Positions 57,565-64,000 of a stretch of DNA of 64,000 nucleotides are shown here, in pieces. The DNA is from Chelonoidis abingdonii (Eukaryota > Chordata > Testudines > Testudinidae). The stretch covers positions 11,518,546-11,582,545 of the forward strand of contig NC_133778.1 in NCBI RefSeq assembly GCF_003597395.2, given 5' to 3'. The notes under the pieces were generated by a model. The model was given only the letters and a program-made list of their open reading frames with translations. It was not told the DNA's origin and did not search any database. The number at the start of each line of letters is the position of its first letter. The first letter of the stretch is position 1. Position numbers and translations under genes: made by a program.

Positions 57565-58574
57565 CTAGGTCTCTAAGGCAGCCAAATGGTTTGCAGTAGC
57601 ATAATTGGATGCAAACATCATTCACACTCTTCTAAAGTACACTGATGATTTGATTGTCCTGGGAATAATAATGACACGCCTGCTTTAATTTTAGTACTTT
57701 CTGAACTGCTCCTGTTCTGTCAGTGTACCTATGCTCCCAACCTGAGCTTGATGTACACGGCCCAGACGTACTGCCTTGGAGATAAGGAGATGGTGGAAAC
57801 TGAAAACTCTTCTCAGTGTGAAGGATTAAGTGATTCCCAAGTTTTTACACAAAGTTTCAACAAAGTTGTCCCATGGGCTTTTCTCAACCTGTATTTCTCA
57901 CCACAGCAAGGAATCCTAGCATATACTGCACATTTCCCAGATCCTCAGTCTCTCTTTTCTGGATCAGTTCTTTGCCTACCACACTAATCCACACACTTTT
58001 GGTTAAAGCAGCTCGATAGGCCAAATCCTTAGTTGTTGTAAATTAAAGTGGCTCCACTGATTGCAATTCACACCAGATGAAGATCTGGTCCAGTCTTTCT
58101 TTGCTAACAACAATTATGACTTCCATACATATAAATGGTTGTTTTCTTCTTATGGCTTTAAGCGTATGCAAATATGCTTCCAGAGTGACTGAAGATCCCA
58201 GCTAGCACTTTGGATTCAAACACCATAGGAGAGACAGGGGATACCAATAAGTAGAGGACATTCTCTATCTATTCCATTTAGCCTTGCCACAGCCCTAGTG
58301 AAAAATTAATTGGTCACTAACTTCCTAGCCTTTTAAATGGCATATCTTTCTGTGTGCCCATAACCTGACCAAATATTTAGCTTCTTCAAGATGATTATGC
58401 TAGAAGAAAGGAGTTAACAAAAAGAAGAAGAAAAAAAGGCTAATAATAGTTCTGTAAGAGGTGTGATCTTCCACCAGGCCTCCAGATGCTATTCTGCTTC
58501 TCTTACCCCAGAAATTCTATGACGAACTCTAAAGCAATCCAATTTCCAAAGGTATCTATTCCTAATATACATTA
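57565..58574. other. anonymous intronic DNA
   Basis: A worn fold-back copy (CCAAATCCTTAGTTGTTGTA ... ACACCAGATGAAGATCTGG) lies at 58021-58092. Nothing else is recognised. Confidence 0.45.
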
Positions 58575-59200
58575 ATTCCGTTCACCTCTTTGGGGACCGT
58601 CGCCTTGTTGTGATGAAGGGACTTGCATGTTCCAATGAGCCTCAGAGCTAAGTTGTTGGAGCATCATGTTCCTGGTAGAGTCTCCCGAGAAGAACAGGTC
58701 TGAGGGGAGGTCCCAGACAAAGCATGGTCCAATCCCCCAAGTCCTCAACAGTGGATCAGGAGGAAGAGGGTCCTCAGATCTCAACGGCTGTGAAAGCGGA
58801 TGAAGGCTGCAGCAAGTGGAGATCTCCAGTCGTTTCAGACTTTCCCTGCCACTGGGCCCCAGACCTCCAACTTGTCATGGTTGTGTGGTTGCTGTAGGTG
58901 TACCAGCTCCCCCACGCTAAAAGAAATCATGCGCAGGTTTCTACCACAGAAAATAACATCTTTCCAACCTTCCAAGCCCTGTGGTGATGGTCTGGTGGTG
59001 ACGGTGACAGGATCAGTGAATTTGGCAGTCCCTGGCCATGAATCTGCACATGGGCAGCGGTAGTGAGATGGTCATCTGGCACCTGGACAAGACAGGAGTG
59101 CAATCGGCAGCTACTATCGCGACTGGACAGTCCTCTTTAGGATCCCCTGTGCTCACCACACATGGGGAGAGGGTTAGAGAAGGTGCCCTAAACCGAGGTT
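58575..59200 (-). repeat. unclassified worn interspersed repeat, LINE-like
   Basis: The block ACCTCTTTGGGGACCGTCGC, CTTGTTGTGATGAAGGGACT and GGTAGAGTCTCCCGAG resembles a vertebrate LINE 3' region I have seen in reverse (gagactctaccagg ... caaggcgacggtcc). I cannot name the clade. Some sense frames lie at 58784-58572 and 59207-59013 but show no domain. Confidence 0.4.
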
Positions 59201-59321
59201 GTTTCATACCCCAGAGCCTGCACCCCTAGCCAGAGCCCTCATCCCCCCACATCCAACCCTCTGTACCAGTCCTAAGCCCCCTCCCACACTCCAAACCCCT
59301 TGGCCCCAACCCCATCACATG

Positions 59322-59394
59322 AATTTCGTTATGTGCACCAATATGAAGGTGATTCGTCACACATTACCTCTATATTGGTGCACATAACAAAATT
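59322..59394. repeat. 73-bp near-perfect fold-back
   Basis: AATTTCGTTATGTGCACCAA plus TAT at 59322-59344 pairs with ATATTGGTGCACATAACAAA plus ATT at 59372-59394, 22 of 23 bases. The loop is ACACATTACCTC-like. A C-rich block (CCCCTTGGCCCCAACCCC) lies to its left and GATTAGAGGGAAC to its right, probably parts of the same repeat. Confidence 0.85.
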
Positions 59395-59439
59395 TATTCT
59401 GCACATGGACGTAAAAGATTAGAGGGAACAGTGATGCTG

Positions 59440-60330
59440 CGGCTCGTTTAGTTCAATATTTCATTAATGATGTGGATGAAGGGATGGATTGCATCCTTGG
59501 CAAGTTTGTGTATGACAGTAAGCTTGGGGGAGAAGTAGATATGCTGGAGGGTAGGGATAGGGTTCAGAGTAACCTAGACAAATTGGAGGATTGAGCTAAA
59601 AGAAATCTGATGAGCTTCAACAAGGACAAGTGTGGAGTCCTGCACTTAGGATGGAAGAATCCCATGCACTGCTACAGGCTGGGGACTGACTGACTAAGTG
59701 GCAGTTCTGCAGAAAAGGACCTGGAGATTACTGTGGTTGAGAAGCTGGATATGAGTCAACAGTGTGCCCTTGTTGCCAAGGAGGCTAACGGCATATTGGA
59801 CTGCATTAGTAGGAGTATTGCCAGCAGATCGAGGGAAGAAATTATTTCCCTGTATTCGGCACTGGTGAGGCCACATCTGGAGTACTGTGTCCAGTTTTGG
59901 GCCCCCCACTACAGAAAAGACGTGGACAAATTGGAGAGAGTCCAGAGAAGGGCAACAGAAATGATGAGGGATTTGACAGCAGCTTTCAACTACCTGAAGG
60001 GAGTTTCCAAAGAGGATGAAGCTAGGCTGTTCTCAGTGGTGACAGATGGCAGAGCAAGAAGCAATGGTCTCAAGTTGCAGTGTGGGAGACCTAGGTTGGA
60101 TATTAGGAAAAAACTATTTCACTAGGAGGGTGGTGAAGCACTGGAAGGGGTTACCTAGGGAGGTAGTGGAATCTCCATCCTTAGAGGTTTTTAAGGCCCG
60201 CCATGACAAAACCCTGCCTGGGGTGATTTAGCTGGTGTTGGTCCTGCTTTGAGAAGGGGGTTGGAGTAGATGACCTCTTGAGGTCTCTTCCAATCTTAAT
60301 CTTCTATGACTCTATGATAAATTAACTCAA
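59440..60330 (+). pseudogene. CR1 LINE, 5'-truncated, intact 3' end
   Basis: The frames encode worn ORF2 C-terminal text: FINDVDEGMDCILGKFVYDS, then [40 protein letters not shown] and KLERVQRRATEMM (59733-60125). It ends with the CR1 3' block GATGACCTCTTGAGGTCTCT and the terminal CTTCTATGACTCTATGATA. Stops such as that near 59595 show decay. It runs opposite to the CR1 copies at 18658 and 34284. Confidence 0.9.
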
Positions 60331-62084
60331 ACTCCAACATAATCAGTAGTGCGTTTATATTCTAAATAAATTAAGAAAGAAGCTTAGGTGAAATGTGGAT
60401 TTCTATTCAAGAAAATAAATTGTTATTTGCATTAATTTGTGCCCATGCCCTCAAAGGTAAGGATATTTGTAGGGAATTATTAATATTTATAGCCTATTAA
60501 AATAAATGTACATAATAACTGTGCCTGATTCTGGCCTCTTCACCCAGGTAAAACTCCAACTGAAATCAAAGGGACCCTTTCCTGAGTACAGAGGAAAATA
60601 TCAGACTTTGCATTTTAAAATCTGTATCAACTGTGATAATTTAAAACTTTAATTACAGACGCGGTGACAGATTATCTATGAAACATCTTTCTCCTACCCA
60701 ATATTTCATCATGAATCTTGCCAATAGTCTATGCAGCTAGTAAATAAGCACAGTTGCCGGAAAGTATTTAATTGTAGATGTGTTAGGTTTCATCTGTTTT
60801 GTTGTGTGTAACTAATAACCTTCTTGAGGGTTAGTGGCAACAAAAATAAAATTAAAGTGAAAGCCAGAGCCCAAATCAGAAACGTACAAGGCTTATCTTG
60901 CTCATCCCTCCTGAAAATGAAAATGCCAGGGCACAGTCTAATATTTTAGCAACTGCATTAATGTGCATGTAAGTGGGTGAGAAAGCTTTTGCTCTGAAAA
61001 GAATTTCACACTTTAGTGGAGAAAAATGTTAACTAGTCTAGGGCTGCATTTATTGGATTTTTAAATTAATTTCTGTGACATAGGCATGCCACAAAAGCCT
61101 CAGTGATGAATTCTTGCTAATGTCAACATTATTTTGGGAAAGAATTTTAAAATAGTGCCTATAATTCGTGAGAATAAGAGACCTCTGGGAATTCATTGCA
61201 TCGTCTTATTTTGCCCTTTCCTTGTTTTCACTCACAACTAGAGTTCCCAAACCAATCTAGTTTCTTTTAATTTTAAAATGCATCTGGATTTTTCTTCAGC
61301 AGAGCAGTGAATGGGAAGTGGGATGCAAACAGGACATGGAACTTTATCAAGCAGAGCCAATTTAGAGCAGTGAGTAAAGATCACACTGGAACTAACAAAA
61401 CAGCATAGGAAAAAAACAACCTATTTTGTCTTCCCAGAGGGCTATGGTCTATAGCCGAGCTGTTCTCCTTGTTTGACATTAAAACATAAGAGCCAAATCC
61501 TCAAGTCCTAATGCAGGACTTGGTCCTAGGCAAACAATCTTGTGTATGGGGAAGTTTCTCTCATCTTGTGCATTTTTTTCCCATGATCCAAAGGCGATAA
61601 CTGTTAAGGGACAGAGACAAAAGCGAGAAGAACCCATTTAACTTGGACAGCAGCTTAAATCAGATTAAAAGAATTGGAATCATAAACTTAAAAAAAGAAA
61701 AAAAAAAACAGGCTGTACCAGAGTGTATTCAAGAGGATTTAAGGTATCATAAAGAGCAACCTACCAATTATCCTTAGGAAAGAGCTTTAAAGTATGTCCA
61801 ACCACTGATCGTGAGCTCTGGCTCTGAGACTGGGTACTTCACTCATCACTTGCCCACTTCAAGAAAGGCCTTTGGTGAGAGTAAAAATGGAAGTTGTGTT
61901 AAGTGATAAGAAGCAAACAAGGGGACAGACCAATCTGACAATATGACGCAGCTGATTTGGGAGACAATCGCTTGGATGCTCAGTAGTATCCAAGGGTGTG
62001 GCTCCACTGATTTCAGCTGAATGACTTTAGTTGCAATTCTGACCCTTAATTAGCAACAAGAAGTGGTGAAAAAGGTGGGTAGAG
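60331..62084. other. anonymous A/T-rich intronic DNA
   Basis: No exon, RNA gene or clear repeat is recognised. A worn inverted piece lies near 60527-60607. Confidence 0.4.
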
Positions 62085-62222
62085 TCTCATGCCAGATGTC
62101 GGAGATGGAAGGGTCCAATACCACATGACATCTCATGCCGGACGTTGGAGACGGAAAGGTCCAAGAGCACATGACATCTCATGCTGGACGTTGGAGACGG
62201 AAGGGTCCAAGAGCACATGACA
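62085..62222. repeat. 46-bp tandem repeat, three copies
   Basis: Copies start at 62085, 62131 and 62177 with TCTCATGCCAGATGTCGGAG, TCTCATGCCGGACGTTGGAG and TCTCATGCTGGACGTTGGAG. Copies two and three are nearly identical and copy one is more diverged. This is a small minisatellite. Confidence 0.92.
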
Positions 62223-63573
62223 AAATACAAGATGAGAAATAACAATGCACTCACATGTGCAGAAAGACCTAGGTGAAAAAGCTCCGGGGACATCTTAGTG
62301 GGAATTTTCTTACATAGACTGCTGCTCTTGCTTCAGTGTGAAATGAGTGGATAGTTTTCTTGTTGAGAATAAAATAAAGCCCAGGGGGCAAGAGGGACAT
62401 CACAGACCATGGCAGTCGTGAGCTTGATTTAAATAGTAACAGGCAAGTTTAAGATCATGTAGAGACGAAAGTTAACAATAGTTGACAGACTTTTATCTGG
62501 AAAAAAGTCAAAATAACCATAAAGAACAACTTGGGGCAATAATGTTGTATTCCGTCACTCCTGGAGAACTGGAAATCCAGTAACCTTTCATCTTAAGTCA
62601 AAAACCGTGTACAGTACCTGGAGCCATCACCCTCAAAATTTACTGTGACAATTTGGACGATGGGACATGAAAGAAGAAATGTTTCCTCCCAAATTTTAGC
62701 CTTGCAGTGAACTCTGCCTACTGTATGTGCAAGTTGATTAAGCTGCCTGATACAACAAGCTTTGCAGCCACTTCACTGAATTTTTCAAAGCACAAGATAA
62801 CGGTTCTATTTCTTTTGATAATTAGGAGTATATCTCCAGACCCTCATGTTCAGGATGCAGGGGAAAGGAATTGATATTGGCTGCTTATGAATCTTCAGGT
62901 CAGGTATGGTAGAGTCAACACATTTCTGCATTAACCTTACTTCTGCACAGCGCTTCTGTGCTTGGCAACACATAATTAAGACAGCCATGAAAATTATTCT
63001 CAGTGTATCAAAAGGAAATTATTCTCCAGTTAATGACAGCAACATACAAGCAAGCTACACTGCTTACAAAAGAAAGAACAGCAAAGGACATGGGGCTCTA
63101 TCTTAACCAACAATACTGGCTTTTCCAGCTAAATTTATAAGGAATAACTTTTCAGATGAGAATCTGCATCGCACACTGTTCTGCAGATATAATCATATCC
63201 ACAAATCTCCTTCATTTGCCTTTATAAGACAATAACCAGACAAGCAGTAAGACTGAGCTGTAATCTTTTGATCATAACATATCTTTCCACTGAAATATTT
63301 TTTTTAAATGGAAAACAAAAGCTGTAGGGTGGGGGAAAAAATTGTATCACTCTGTTAAGTGAGACTGTCAAACAGAATTATCCATGAGCGCATTTATGAA
63401 ACTTATATTTAATTGACTGAGTGCAGTGGAGTTTTCAGAAATAAAAGCTTGGTCTGAACACGGCTAGCTGGCTTCTTCCTGAAAGTGATGCAAAACCTCA
63501 TTTTAGCATATGTCAGAGGGATTCGGAAGGTGAGGTGACACATTTGATATCTTTCCACGGTTTTGCGAACAAG
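62223..63573. other. anonymous A/T-rich intronic DNA
   Basis: No feature is recognised. Confidence 0.4.
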
Positions 63574-64000
63574 GTAGCAAGGATTTCATAGATTCATAGA
63601 TTCCAAGGTCAAAAGGGATCATTGTGTGCATCTAACCTGACTCCTCTAGATCACAGACCATAGAAGTTCCCCAAAATTATTCCTAGAGCAGATCTCTTAG
63701 AGAAACACCCAGTCTTGATTTAAAAATGGTCAGCGATGGAGAATCCACCATGATCCTTGGTAAACTGTTCCCACGATTAATTATGTTACACCTTTCTCTG
63801 CTAGATTTACGTATGGACTGGAATCATGTCACCCCTAAACCTTTTAGTTAAGCTAAATGATTGAGCTCCTTGAGTCAGTGACTGTAAGACAGGTTTTCTA
63901 ATCCTTTAATCAATCTCATGGCTTCTCTCCAAACCCTCCTCAATTGATCAACATCCTTCTTGAATGGTGGGCACCAGAACTGGACACAGGATTCCAGCAG
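63574..64000 (-). mobile_element. CR1 LINE, cut by the window edge
   Basis: Starts with the reversed CR1 terminus (TTTCATAGATTCATAGATTC, CAAGGTCAAAAGGGATCATT). It continues with AGAAACACCCAGTCTTGATT, TTTCTCTGCTAGATTTACG and GGGCACCAGAACTGGACACA. The last part corresponds to the QFWAP-type ORF2 C-terminal text in the opposite sense. It runs beyond 64000. Confidence 0.85.

Noticed and set aside
62085..62222. CRISPR array
   Set aside because: The 46-bp units are head-to-tail without distinct spacers, and the genome is vertebrate.

Overview
This window is a piece of a large, repeat-dense vertebrate genome, most probably a turtle (Testudines). The evidence is the repeat set: many CR1 LINE fragments, tRNA-derived SINEs with a CR1-like tail, old MIR/CORE-type SINEs, several families of short inverted-repeat DNA transposons, and a DIRS-type retrotransposon. 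There are no bacterial-style operons. Nearly all open frames are short and lie by chance in intronic, intergenic or repeat DNA.

Only one host-gene exon is supported: the last coding exon of VWC2L (von Willebrand factor C domain-containing 2-like), minus strand, 5079-5227. It has a splice acceptor at its upstream edge and a stop codon. The gene is read right to left, so 1-5078 is its 3' UTR or downstream flank, and much or all of 5228-64000 is probably VWC2L intron. I did not find the next upstream exon.

Layout. 1-5 kb: VWC2L downstream flank with two CR1-tailed SINEs and a MIR. 5-10 kb: intron with MIRs, a hAT-like MITE and a fold-back repeat. 10-11 kb: CR1 3' end broken by a 500-base assembly gap. 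11-18 kb: mostly anonymous DNA with one MITE that has a perfect target duplication. 18.4-22.3 kb: nested CR1 copies, a 626-bp hAT-like element and a degraded CR1 ORF1/ORF2 segment. 25-26.5 kb: CR1 interrupted by a tiny MITE. 29-35.3 kb: inverted-repeat elements, a direct pair of related repeats, a CR1 and a SINE. 37-44 kb: three related hairpin-bearing elements and a hAT-like element split by another insertion. 44.6-50.7 kb: a nearly end-to-end 6.1-kb DIRS retrotransposon in minus orientation, with inverted terminal repeats, an internal complementary region, and decayed gag, RT/RNase H and tyrosine recombinase. 54.3-54.9 kb: a second, inverted copy of the 20-kb hAT-like element. 59.4-60.3 kb and 63.6-64 kb: further CR1 copies. 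62.1 kb: a 46-bp tandem triplication.

The DIRS element is the most notable structure. Its internal complementary region matches the junction that joining its two outer ends would create, and its terminal repeats are nearly identical although its reading frames are broken many times. Nothing here amounts to a new enzymatic system. The interest lies in transposon architecture, nested insertions and clean target-site duplications.
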